Shown: positions 1-7,140 of the stretch, piece by piece
Numbering within the stretch: the stretch's first letter is position 1
Layout: the number at the start of each line of letters is the position of its first letter
NCBI GenBank assembly: GCA_036260375.1
Contig: DASZZZ010000019.1
Coordinates: forward strand, 1 to 7,140
Length of the DNA stretch: 7,140 nt
Source of the DNA: DASZZZ01 sp036260375
GTDB taxonomy: Bacteria; Actinomycetota; CADDZG01; WHSQ01
Direction: 5' to 3'
Made by a program: the position numbers and the translations under genes
Notes under the pieces: generated by a model
What the model was told of the DNA's origin: nothing
Databases searched by the model: none
What the model saw: only the letters and a program-made list of their open reading frames with translations

Positions 1-1080
1 CTGGTTCGGCGGCCACTCCTCGTAGCGCCGGCCCTCGTACTCGTACGCGACGCAGACCTTGATCGACTCGAAGTGCGACAGCACGTCGAGCTTCGTGACG
101 ACGACCTCGGTGACGGTGTTGAGCCGCGCCGCGTAGCGAGCCGCGACCGCGTCGAACCACCCGCAGCGCCGCTTTCGTCCCGTCGTCGTCCCGTATTCGC
201 GGCCCTCCTCGAACAGGATCTCGGCGTCGGCGGGATCGGCCTCCGACGGGAACGGGCCCCAGCCCACGCGTGTGCAGTACGCCTTCGAGATGCCGATGAC
301 CCGCCCGATGTCGCGCGGGCCGACACCGGCGCCCGCACACGCACCCCCGGCGATCGGGTTCGACGACGTCACGAACGGATACGTGCCGTGGTCGAGGTCG
401 AGCATCGTCGCCTGCGCGCCCTCGAACATCACCGTCTTGCCGTCGTCGAGCGCGCGCTGCACGACGAGGCTCGCGTCGACTATGTGGGCCGCGAGCCTCT
501 CGCCGTAGCCGAGGTACTCGCGTTCGACGTCGGCGCGCTCCAGCGGCAGCCGGCCGTAGACGCGCGTCAGCACCGTGTTCTTCTCCTTGAGCGCGATCTC
601 GAGCTTGGTCGCGAAGATCTTCGGGTCGAGGAGGTCCTGCACGCGCAGCCCGATGCGCGACGCCTTGTCGGCGTAGGCAGGGCCGATGCCGCGCTTGGTC
701 GTCCCGAGCCGGTTGGACCCCAGTCGCCGTTCGATCACGCGGTCGAGCTCGAGGTGGTACGGCATGACCAGGTGCGCGTTGCCCGACACCAGCAGGCGCC
801 GCGTGTCGACGCCGCGGCCCTCGAGCGCGTCGAGCTCCTCGACGAGCACACGCGGGTCGACCACGACGCCGGGCCCGATGACGGGCGTGCAGTGGGGATA
901 GAGGATGCCGGTGGGAACGAGGTGCAGCGCGTAGCGCTCGCCGTCGACGACGATCGTGTGCCCCGCGTTGTTGCCTCCCTGGTAGCGGACGACGAGGTCG
1001 GTGCGCCCGGCGAGGAGATCGGTGACCTTGCCCTTGCCCTCGTCGCCCCACTGGAGGCCGACGAGGGCGATGCCCGGCAT
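1..1080 (-). CDS. purA: Adenylosuccinate synthase, C-terminus cut off by window edge
   Basis: This enzyme joins IMP and L-aspartate using GTP, the first committed step from IMP to AMP, in the cytoplasm. I translated it by hand; it is open from the ATG at 1080 to base 1, giving 360 residues. Family members have about 420-430, so roughly the last 65 are outside the window. The N-terminal GTP/IMP loop reads GDEGKGK at 12-18, with the catalytic Asp13 and His41 (in NNAGHT, 37-42) at the same numbers as in the E. coli enzyme. Further signatures are TTKRGIGPAY (127-136), FEGAQATMLDLDHGTYPF (219-236), TRVG (270-273) and GTTTGRKRRCGW (297-308). One oddity is Trp274 in RVGWGPFP, where I expect a small or acidic residue. 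The ATG lies three bases after the dodecin stop, so the two genes form one minus-strand operon. The start is fixed by homology; its Shine-Dalgarno, within the end of dodecin, is weak. Confidence 0.97.
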   Translation of the reverse strand, partial: MPGIALVGLQWGDEGKGKVTDLLAGRTDLVVRYQGGNNAGHTIVVDGERYALHLVPTGILYPHCTPVIGPGVVVDPRVLVEELDALEGRGVDTRRLLVSGNAHLVMPYHLELDRVIERRLGSNRLGTTKRGIGPAYADKASRIGLRVQDLLDPKIFATKLEIALKEKNTVLTRVYGRLPLERADVEREYLGYGERLAAHIVDASLVVQRALDDGKTVMFEGAQATMLDLDHGTYPFVTSSNPIAGGACAGAGVGPRDIGRVIGISKAYCTRVGWGPFPSEADPADAEILFEEGREYGTTTGRKRRCGWFDAVAARYAARLNTVTEVVVTKLDVLSHFESIKVCVAYEYEGRRYEEWPPNQ

Positions 1081-1083
1081 CGT

Positions 1084-1287
1084 CTAGCGCTCGATCCGGA
1101 ACTTGATGCGGACGTGCGTGAGGTATTCGCTGATGTGGCCGTCGGCGACGTTGCACGCCGTGTCGAGGATGTCCATCCCGGTGATGCCGCGGATCGTCTT
1201 CGACGCCTCCTTCAGCGCCTGGTCGGCGGCGTCACGCCACGACTCGGACGAGACGCCGACGAGATCGATGGTCTTGATAACCGCCAC
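1084..1287 (-). CDS. Dodecin family protein, 67 aa
   Basis: Dodecins are small proteins of about 65-70 residues that assemble into hollow dodecamers; characterised members bind flavins or related ligands and are thought to buffer them. This one matches along its whole length: beta strand VAVIKTIDLVG (1-11), a SW-containing helix (SSESWRDAADQALKEASKTI, 13-32), then two strands, the last ending in VRIKFRIER. I chose the GTG at 1287-1285 because it follows GAGAAAGG by six bases and begins exactly where the family begins. The longer reading from a GTG at 1338 would add 17 unrelated residues and run through the likely -10 box. The Trp that stacks on flavin in archaeal dodecin appears absent: the equivalent region reads GITGMDIL, and the only Trp is in the helix (17). 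The conserved Gln after the glycine of strand 3 is His51. The bound ligand is therefore uncertain. It is the first gene of an operon with purA. Confidence 0.88.
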   Translation of the reverse strand: MAVIKTIDLVGVSSESWRDAADQALKEASKTIRGITGMDILDTACNVADGHISEYLTHVRIKFRIER

Positions 1288-1448
1288 GGCAGGCCTTTCT
1301 CGCTCGACCGTCCCGTCCGGCCGGATTCTACAAACCACCCCAAGGTCCTGGCTTGCGCCGCGCGCCGCCTCTACAGTTCGAGACGTGGGTCGCTCCGCTA
1401 CGCGAAGCCGCCACCGGCGGCGGCGGGGCGACGGGAGAGTGAGGAACA
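1288..1448. promoter_or_regulatory. Divergent spacer between dodecin-purA and the four-helix membrane gene
   Basis: This 161-base spacer lies between two genes that read away from each other, so it should hold promoters for both. On the minus strand there is a good -10 candidate (see 1325-1330). On the plus strand TACAGT at 1372-1377 is a weak -10 candidate without a well-spaced -35. A perfect six-base inverted repeat, GCCGCC-acc-GGCGGC (1407-1421), sits in the presumed leader of the plus-strand gene; in DNA this G+C-rich it may be chance. The Shine-Dalgarno region of the plus-strand gene (GGGAG at 1433-1437 and GAGGAA at 1441-1446) ends the spacer. Confidence 0.5.
1325..1330 (-). promoter_or_regulatory. 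Candidate -10 box for the dodecin-purA operon
   Basis: Read on the minus strand this is TAGAAT, five of six bases of the TATAAT consensus, in an A/T-richer patch (GGTTTGTAGAATCC) that stands out from its surroundings. It would start transcription near base 1318, giving a leader of about 30 bases before the GTG at 1287. No convincing -35 lies at the usual 16-18 base distance, so a weak -35 or an alternative sigma factor is possible. Confidence 0.45.
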
Positions 1449-1940
1449 GTGGACCTCGACAGGCTCTCTAGGGGCGAGCGCATCGCGCTGATCGCGAGCG
1501 CGCTGCTCTTCGTCGCGTTCTTCGTCCCGATGTGGGCGAGCATCTCGGCCGGCGGTTTCGGCGCCGACTTCAACGGCTGGGACGGCTACGGCATCCTCGG
1601 CAAGCTCGCGCTCCTGTGCACCCTCGCCGTCCTGGTTCTCACGGCGCTGCGGCTGACCGACGTCGCGCTGCCCGACATGCCGGTGTCGCGGGGACTCCTG
1701 CTGCTCGGCCTCAGTGGTGTCGCGACGCTCATGCTGTTGCTCGGGCTCCTCGTCGGCCCGAACGACAACGGCGCCGACGGCGTCCAGGGCGTCGACGTCG
1801 ACCGCGGGCTGATGCTGTTCGTCGGGATCGTCCTCGCCGCGGCCATGACGTACGGCAGCTATCTGACGATGCAGGAGGAGGGCACGGCCCCGATCGGCGG
1901 CTCGGCGCGGCCCGCGTCGCCGCCTCCGCCGCCCGCGTAG
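1449..1940 (+). CDS. Four-helix membrane protein of unknown function, 163 aa
   Basis: I do not recognise a named family. The protein opens with a short charged segment (MDLDRLSRGER) and has four hydrophobic stretches: about 11-30, 50-69, 82-103 and 120-140. The first loop (31-49) carries Gly/Asp and an FNGWDGYG patch; the third (104-119) is acidic (PNDNGADGVQGVDVDRG). By the positive-inside rule the N-terminus (Arg5, Arg8, Arg11) and C-terminus should be cytoplasmic, with both of these loops outside. The tail ends in a proline run (SPPPPPPA). The start is GTG, preceded by GAGGAA at 1441-1446 and GGGAG at 1433-1437. The RLSRGE opening plus four helices resembles a group of small membrane proteins I associate with Thermoleophilia-type actinobacteria; that is from memory and unverified. 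It is followed 100 bases later by the zinc-finger protein in the same direction. Confidence 0.82.
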   Translation: MDLDRLSRGERIALIASALLFVAFFVPMWASISAGGFGADFNGWDGYGILGKLALLCTLAVLVLTALRLTDVALPDMPVSRGLLLLGLSGVATLMLLLGLLVGPNDNGADGVQGVDVDRGLMLFVGIVLAAAMTYGSYLTMQEEGTAPIGGSARPASPPPPPA

Positions 1941-2030
1941 CGCCGCGCGGCGCCGGGGGCCGCGCACGGGGGATGCTGGCCTCCGACGCTCGGGTCGTTG
2001 ATGATGTCGACACGGCCCGACGGACGCAAA

Positions 2031-2036
2031 AGGGGG
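2031..2036 (+). promoter_or_regulatory. Ribosome binding site of the zinc-finger protein gene
   Basis: AGGGGG lies four bases before the ATG at 2041, inside an A-rich patch (CAAAAGGGGG). It supports the ATG as the start, since the membrane anchor follows at once. The 100-base gap upstream (1941-2040) contains GATGAT at 2000-2005, a weak -10 candidate that would allow separate transcription, but nothing stronger. Confidence 0.6.
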
Positions 2037-2040
2037 ACGC

Positions 2041-2814
2041 ATGCCCGAGATCGACACCGACCTCTTCAACTTTCTCGTGGTCGCGTTCCTGGCGATCCTC
2101 GTGATCGCGTCGGTCGTCGCGCTGTCGCTGCTCGGCGGCGTCAAGAAGGCGCTCGACGCGCTGGCGCAGCGCGACGGCGCCGGCGGCGCGTCGACGAGCG
2201 CGCCCGAGGTCGCGGCGGCGCCTCCAGGAGCCCCCGACGACGCCCGCGCCGCCGACGACGCCCGACGCGCCCACGAGGAGGCCGACGAGCGGCGGCGGGC
2301 GGACGACGAGCGCGCCGCAGCCGAACGAGAGCGCGCCGAGCGAGAGCGGGCGGAGCGCGAGCGCGCAGAGAGAGAGGCGGAGGAGGCCCGGGCGGCGCGC
2401 GCGGAGGACGAGCGGGCCCGTCTCCAGGAGGCGGAGCGCGAGGCGAACGACCGCGCCCGTCTCCAGGAGGCGGAGCGCGAGGCGGAGGACGCGCTGCGCC
2501 GGTCGCGCGACCAGGAGGAGGCGGCGCGGGCGCGCCACGCGGCGGCCGACGACGAGCCGCACGAGCAGCCCTTCGAGCGCGACGGGCGGTGGTGGTTCCG
2601 CCGCGGCAGCGAGCTGCTCGTCTACGACGAGCGCGCCCAGGAGTGGGTGCAGGCACCGGTCGACGCCGGCGCCGCGCAGCCCGGCGCCGCCACCGAGGAG
2701 GTCGCCGCGGCGCCGTCCGAGGGCGCCGGCTCGTTCTGGAAGTGTCCCAATTGCGGTGCCGTCAACGGCTCCACGGCGACGTCGTGCCGCATGTGCTTCT
2801 CGGCGCGCCCGTGA
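2041..2814 (+). CDS. Membrane-anchored coiled-coil protein with C-terminal RanBP2-type zinc finger, 257 aa
   Basis: The function is unknown, but the architecture is clear. A single N-terminal transmembrane segment (8-32) is followed by basic residues (Lys35, Lys36), so the rest should be cytoplasmic. A linker rich in Ala, Asp and Gly leads into a long Arg/Glu/Ala helix, about 75-172, very likely a coiled coil or single charged helix. It contains AERER pentads (94-108) and two 13-residue repeats (125-150). Next comes a small aromatic module (RWWFRRGSELLVYDERAQEW, 183-202) that resembles a short WW-like beta hairpin. The C-terminus holds Trp233, Cys235, Cys238, Asn242, Cys249 and Cys252 in the spacing W-x-C-x2-C-x3-N-x6-C-x2-C, the RanBP2-type zinc-finger pattern. 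The residues that bind ubiquitin in NZF fingers (Thr-Phe after the second Cys) are Gly-Ala here, and the Arg pair of RNA-binding ZRANB2 fingers is missing. It may partner the upstream four-helix protein. Confidence 0.85.
   Translation: MPEIDTDLFNFLVVAFLAILVIASVVALSLLGGVKKALDALAQRDGAGGASTSAPEVAAAPPGAPDDARAADDARRAHEEADERRRADDERAAAERERAERERAERERAEREAEEARAARAEDERARLQEAEREANDRARLQEAEREAEDALRRSRDQEEAARARHAAADDEPHEQPFERDGRWWFRRGSELLVYDERAQEWVQAPVDAGAAQPGAATEEVAAAPSEGAGSFWKCPNCGAVNGSTATSCRMCFSARP
2320..2364 (+). repeat. Three tandem AERER pentapeptide repeats in the charged helix
   Basis: Residues 94-98, 99-103 and 104-108 each read AERER, and a fourth partial copy (AERE) follows at 109-112. The DNA copies differ at several synonymous positions (GAA/GAG, CGA/CGC/CGG), so the protein repeat is older than a recent slippage event or is kept by selection on the helix. 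Confidence 0.8.
2413..2490 (+). repeat. Two tandem 39-bp units in the coiled-coil region
   Basis: Units at 2413-2451 and 2452-2490 encode RARLQEAEREAND and RARLQEAEREAED. Thirty consecutive bases are identical (2416-2445 and 2455-2484), including every synonymous position. This points to a recent in-frame duplication or to gene conversion, unlike the diverged AERER pentads just upstream. Confidence 0.9.
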
Positions 2815-2831
2815 CCGACGCCCCGGCGCGG

Positions 2832-3146
2832 CTAGCCGGGCGCGTGGTCGTCGGGCGCCGACGGCGACGACGTCGCCGCGGCCCACAGCACGCGCCGTAG
2901 TCCCGGCACGAACGGATCGCGGCCCACCGCGCTGCCCACGACGAGCACGACCCACAGCGCCGCGCCGGCGACGAGCACGGCCTGCGTGACGCCCGGCGAC
3001 GCGGCGGCCGCGGCGTACAGCGCGGCGGGCCACGCGGCGCCGAAGACGATCGCCTGCAACCCGTGCGCACGGACGCGCACCGTCGATCCCCTCACGTAGG
3101 CGACCAACCCCGACACCGGCAACAAGACGTACGCGAGCGCGGCCAT
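2832..3146 (-). CDS. Small membrane protein, DUF4870/Tic20-like, 104 aa
   Basis: Three hydrophobic segments are visible: 1-18, about 29-50 and 54-74. The first loop reads RVRAHGLQAI (24-33), which resembles the 'vRFHAlQsi' signature between helices 1 and 2 of DUF4870/Tic20-like small membrane proteins. The segment RDPFVPGLRRVL (76-87) resembles the end of that family, where an 'iPliG' motif is followed by a short helix. The tail (92-104) is polar and probably disordered. The function of the family in bacteria is not established. The ATG at 3146 begins almost directly with the first helix, as in relatives; no strong Shine-Dalgarno precedes it. The gene converges on the zinc-finger gene with 17 bases between stops and no T-rich terminator, and diverges from the yyaL-like gene. 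Family assignment is from motif resemblance only; that it is a real membrane protein is more certain. Confidence 0.68.
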   Translation of the reverse strand: MAALAYVLLPVSGLVAYVRGSTVRVRAHGLQAIVFGAAWPAALYAAAAASPGVTQAVLVAGAALWVVLVVGSAVGRDPFVPGLRRVLWAAATSSPSAPDDHAPG

Positions 3147-3205
3147 CGGCCGCAGCCTACGGCGCCGCGGGAGTGAGACGCCGGCCGGACTGGAATGATG
3201 GAGGC
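3147..3205. promoter_or_regulatory. Compact divergent spacer with a -10-like box next to the yyaL start
   Basis: Only 59 bases separate the two divergent starts. On the plus strand TGG-AATGAT (3191-3199) fits an extended -10 (TGn plus a hexamer matching TATAAT at four of six positions). It ends six bases before the ATG at 3206, the distance expected if transcription begins at or beside the start codon. GGAGG at 3200-3204 is a perfect Shine-Dalgarno core but lies only one base from that ATG, too close for normal use. No clear minus-strand promoter is seen. Confidence 0.35.
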
Positions 3206-5226
<2,021 letters not shown>

Positions 5227-5230
<4 letters not shown>

Positions 5231-5658
5231 CCCGCGACGTGCGCGTCAACCGGACGCTCACGATCCCGGGATCCGAGATCGAGCTGCGCTTCTCGCCGTC
5301 GGGGGGGCCGGGCGGTCAGCACGCCAACCGGTCGTCGACGCGCGTGGATGTCGCGTGGAACGTCGACGCGTCGGCCGTGCTCGGCCCCCGTCAGCGCGCC
5401 CGCGTCAAGGCGCGCCTCGCGAACCGCATCGACTCGTCCGGCACGCTGCGCGTGTCGAGCGACGAGCAGCGCTCCCAGACGCGCAACCGGGAGGAGGCGT
5501 TGCGGCGTCTCGGCGAGCTCGTCGCCGGCGCCCTGCGCGTCGAGCGGAGACGCGTCGCGACCAGGCCCCACGCGGGTGCGGTCGAGCGCCGGATCGCGGC
5601 CAAGCGCCGCCGCAGCGAGCTCAAGCGGGACCGTCGCACCCCGGGCGACGACCTCTAG
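5227..5658 (+). CDS. arfB: Alternative ribosome-rescue factor / peptidyl-tRNA hydrolase ArfB, 143 aa
   Basis: ArfB enters the A site of ribosomes stalled at the end of broken mRNAs and hydrolyses the peptidyl-tRNA. The catalytic GGQ is at residues 29-31 in SPSGGPGGQHANRSSTRV, the RF-1-type peptidyl hydrolase signature. The core continues with RIDSSGTLRVSSDEQRSQTRNREEAL. The basic tail (about 105-138), with RVATRPHAGAVERR and a run of Lys/Arg, matches the ArfB extension that lies in the empty mRNA channel. That tail and the short length distinguish it from RF1/RF2 and from RF-H type proteins, since there is no stop-codon recognition domain. The ATG overlaps the yyaL stop by an ATGA junction and has no good Shine-Dalgarno of its own, so it should depend on translation of yyaL. 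The gene is complete. Confidence 0.93.
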
Positions 5659-5803
5659 CAGCGCGCTCGCCGCGCGGGGCTTCCGGAAGTACCCACGCGA
5701 ATTGGGTGCGTCGCGCCCGCGTGACCGGAGTTGTCCGCCTACCGCCGGCCGCCGTGCGTGCCGACGATGGACGTGACGGATCGACACCGGAGGAGGAACG
5801 GAC
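5659..5803 (+). promoter_or_regulatory. Spacer between arfB and the acyltransferase gene
   Basis: This 145-base gap should contain the end of the yyaL-arfB transcript and the acyltransferase promoter. Small inverted repeats are present: GCGCG-ctcgc-CGCGC (5661-5675), the palindrome TTCCGGAA (5681-5688) and ACCCA-cgcgaat-TGGGT (5691-5707). None is followed by a T-run, so an intrinsic terminator is not shown. TTGTCC at 5732-5737 could be a -35, but no matching -10 follows. The stretch is less G+C-biased near 5680-5735 than its neighbours. Confidence 0.35.
5789..5796 (+). promoter_or_regulatory. Strong ribosome binding site of the acyltransferase gene
   Basis: GGAGGAGG lies seven bases before the ATG at 5804. 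It is the best Shine-Dalgarno in the window, settles the start codon and suggests efficient translation independent of the genes upstream. Confidence 0.8.
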
Positions 5804-7093
5804 ATGACCAGCGTCGCGGAGATCGAGCGCAGGACCCCGGAGGGACGAGACCGCTATGCGGACTTCCTGCGCGCGCTGAGCATCGTGGTCGTCGTCGCGG
5901 GACACTGGCTCGCGGCGGTCGTGTGGCTGCGCGACGGGCGCTTCGGCGGCACGAACGCGCTCGAGGTCGTTCCCGGCCTGTGGGCGCTCACCTGGGTCCT
6001 CCAGGTCATGCCCCTGTTCTTCTTCGTCGGCGGCTTCGCCAACGCCCGCGGGATCGCGTCCACCAGGCGTCGGGGTGGCACCGTCGGCGACTTCGTCGGA
6101 GCGCGGCTGCGCCGGCTGCTGCGCCCGACGGTCGCGTTCGTCGCGGTGTGGGTGCCGCTCGGGGCGATTCTGACGATCGCGCTCGACGGCGCGGCCGCGA
6201 CCACCGTCGGGCGCCTCGCCGCGGTGCCGCTGTGGTTCCTCGGCGTCTACGCCGCCGTGATCGCGGTCGCGCCGGTCATGCTGCGTCTGCACGAGCGCTT
6301 CGGCGTGCGCGTCGTCGTCGTCCTCGCCGCCGCCGCGGCGGCCGTCGACGTCGTTCGCATCGCGACGGGCGCACCCGACTCGCCCATCGCGCTCCTCAAC
6401 TGGATCACGGTGTGGCTGTTCGCGCACCAGCTCGGCTTCTTCTACGCCGACGGTTCGCTCGCGCGCATCCCGCGGCCCGCGTTCGCGGCCGGCGCGGTCG
6501 CCGCGCTCGGCGCGCTCGCGGCGCTCGTGTCCACCGGCGTGTACTCGCCGAGCATGGTCGGCATGGACGACGGCAAGCTGTCCAACAACAACCCGCCGAG
6601 CGTCTGCATGGTCCTCATGACGCTGTGGCTCGTGTCGGCCGCGATGCTGGCCCGTCCCACCGTCCGCCGGTGGCTCGATCGTCCCCGGCCGTGGGCCGCG
6701 GTGGTGCGCCTCAACACCGTGATCATGACCGTGTACCTGTGGCACCTCACCGCGATGGCGATCGGCATCGCGATCGCGCTGCCGTTCGGATGGCCGCACG
6801 GACGCCCTCCGGGGACGGCCGAGTGGTGGGCGCTGCGCCCGGCGTGGCTGCTGCTGCACGCGCTCGTGCTCGTGCCGCTCGTCCGGACGTTCGCCCGCTT
6901 CGAGACCCGGCCCGACCCGTCCGTCGGCACGCCGACCGCGGCGGCGCTCGGGGGCGCGGCCGCGGCGTCCGCCGGCACCGCGGGGCTCGCGCTCGGAGGC
7001 ATGTCGTTCGCCGGGGCGGGCGCGACCGGCCCCCTCGCCCCCGCGCTGCTCGTGGTCGCCGGAGCGGCCCTCGTGCGGGGGCGGCGCCGCTGA
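5804..7093 (+). CDS. Acyltransferase-3 family multi-pass membrane protein, 429 aa
   Basis: Members of this integral-membrane family transfer acyl groups to extracytoplasmic sugars, lipids or cell-wall polymers. The N-terminal signature is present: RYADFLRALSIVVVVAGHW (17-35), with Arg23 and the catalytic-type His34 in R-x10-H spacing. VMPLFFFVGGFANA (68-81) and the cytoplasmic basic loop ARLRRLLRP follow. LSNNNPP (259-265) and TVYLWHLTAM (309-318) are blocks typical of the actinobacterial subgroup. I count about ten or eleven hydrophobic segments. The end is unusual: after TFARFETR comes a Gly/Ala-rich stretch (about 385-425) that could form an extra helix, closing with RGRRR. The acceptor cannot be read from the sequence, and no glycan or lipid gene adjoins it. 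The ATG is fixed by the GGAGGAGG at 5789-5796. The N-terminal 16 residues are charged and cytoplasmic. Confidence 0.9.
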   Translation: MTSVAEIERRTPEGRDRYADFLRALSIVVVVAGHWLAAVVWLRDGRFGGTNALEVVPGLWALTWVLQVMPLFFFVGGFANARGIASTRRRGGTVGDFVGARLRRLLRPTVAFVAVWVPLGAILTIALDGAAATTVGRLAAVPLWFLGVYAAVIAVAPVMLRLHERFGVRVVVVLAAAAAAVDVVRIATGAPDSPIALLNWITVWLFAHQLGFFYADGSLARIPRPAFAAGAVAALGALAALVSTGVYSPSMVGMDDGKLSNNNPPSVCMVLMTLWLVSAAMLARPTVRRWLDRPRPWAAVVRLNTVIMTVYLWHLTAMAIGIAIALPFGWPHGRPPGTAEWWALRPAWLLLHALVLVPLVRTFARFETRPDPSVGTPTAAALGGAAAASAGTAGLALGGMSFAGAGATGPLAPALLVVAGAALVRGRRR

Positions 7094-7101
7094 ACGCCGC
7101 C

Positions 7102-7140
7102 ACCGTCTGACACGGTCCGCGCGCCGGGACGACCTCCCGG
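7102..7140 (+). terminator. Two short hairpins after the acyltransferase stop, possible terminator
   Basis: Nine to 47 bases past the TGA there are two perfect stem-loops: ACCGT-ctgac-ACGGT (7102-7116) and CCGGGA-cgacc-TCCCGG (7124-7140). The second ends on the last base of the window, so whether a T-run follows cannot be seen. Their place directly after a gene suggests a role in ending the transcript. Confidence 0.4.

Noticed and set aside
1288..1338. Longer dodecin starting at the GTG at 1338 (84 aa)
   Set aside because: The extra 17 residues do not belong to the family, the frame would cover the TAGAAT box, and the GTG at 1287 has a better Shine-Dalgarno.
73..1491. Long plus-strand open frame across purA and dodecin (472 codons)
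   Set aside because: It is antisense to purA, which has every family motif. Its product is a low-complexity Arg/Asp/Val string with no recognisable domain, as expected from a shadow frame in G+C-rich DNA.
1941..1952. Perfect 12-base palindrome CGCCGCGCGGCG right after the stop of the four-helix protein
   Set aside because: A hairpin would have no loop unless pairs are lost, and no T-run follows. Such palindromes are expected by chance in this base composition.
2320..2490. Repeats considered as a CRISPR or mobile repeat array
   Set aside because: They are in frame, have no unique spacers of constant length and encode a heptad-like charged helix, so they belong to the protein.
1729..3033. Long minus-strand open frame antisense to the four-helix and zinc-finger genes (434 codons)
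   Set aside because: Its Arg/Ala-rich translation mirrors the coding strand. The plus-strand frames have membrane segments, Shine-Dalgarno sites and a perfect zinc-finger pattern.
3173..3205. Eleven-residue N-terminal extension of the yyaL product from the GTG at 3173
   Set aside because: The family begins with MxNRLA, which matches the ATG at 3206, and the extension is Arg-rich and without similarity. It is kept open only as a fallback if the transcript is leadered.
5621..6859. 412-codon minus-strand frame antisense to the acyltransferase
   Set aside because: It is an Arg/His/Asp-rich shadow; the acyltransferase frame has a strong ribosome binding site, helices and signature motifs.

Overview
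The window is chromosomal, very G+C-rich DNA from a bacterium of actinobacterial type. Third codon positions are almost all G or C, GTG starts are used, and proteins are rich in Ala, Arg, Asp and Val. Nothing in it looks mobile: I see no transposase, integrase, CRISPR array, tRNA or rRNA. The lineage is an inference. The small 'RLSRGER..' four-helix membrane protein reminds me of proteins common in Thermoleophilia-like actinobacteria, but I could not check this.

Layout. At 1-1287, on the minus strand, a dodecin gene is followed three bases later by purA (adenylosuccinate synthase); purA runs off the left edge of the window. A divergent spacer (1288-1448) separates this pair from two plus-strand genes of unknown function. 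These are a four-helix membrane protein (1449-1940) and a membrane-anchored, coiled-coil protein ending in a perfect RanBP2-type zinc finger (2041-2814). A small minus-strand membrane protein (2832-3146), resembling the DUF4870/Tic20-like group, converges on the zinc-finger gene. Reading right from a 59-base divergent spacer is a yyaL-type DUF255 thioredoxin-fold protein (3206-5230). It overlaps by an ATGA junction an arfB-type ribosome-rescue peptidyl-tRNA hydrolase (5227-5658). After a 145-base gap, a multi-pass acyltransferase-3 family membrane protein (5804-7093) follows, with two small hairpins just beyond its stop.

How they fit together. Dodecin and purA are almost certainly co-transcribed. 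The yyaL and arfB genes are translationally coupled. The four-helix protein and the zinc-finger protein may form a two-gene membrane unit, but the 100-base gap leaves that open. The acyltransferase has its own strong ribosome binding site and looks like a separate unit. Most of the window is ordinary chromosome. The part least explained by known families is the 1449-2814 pair, above all the anchored zinc-finger protein. I do not see a clear new multi-gene system.
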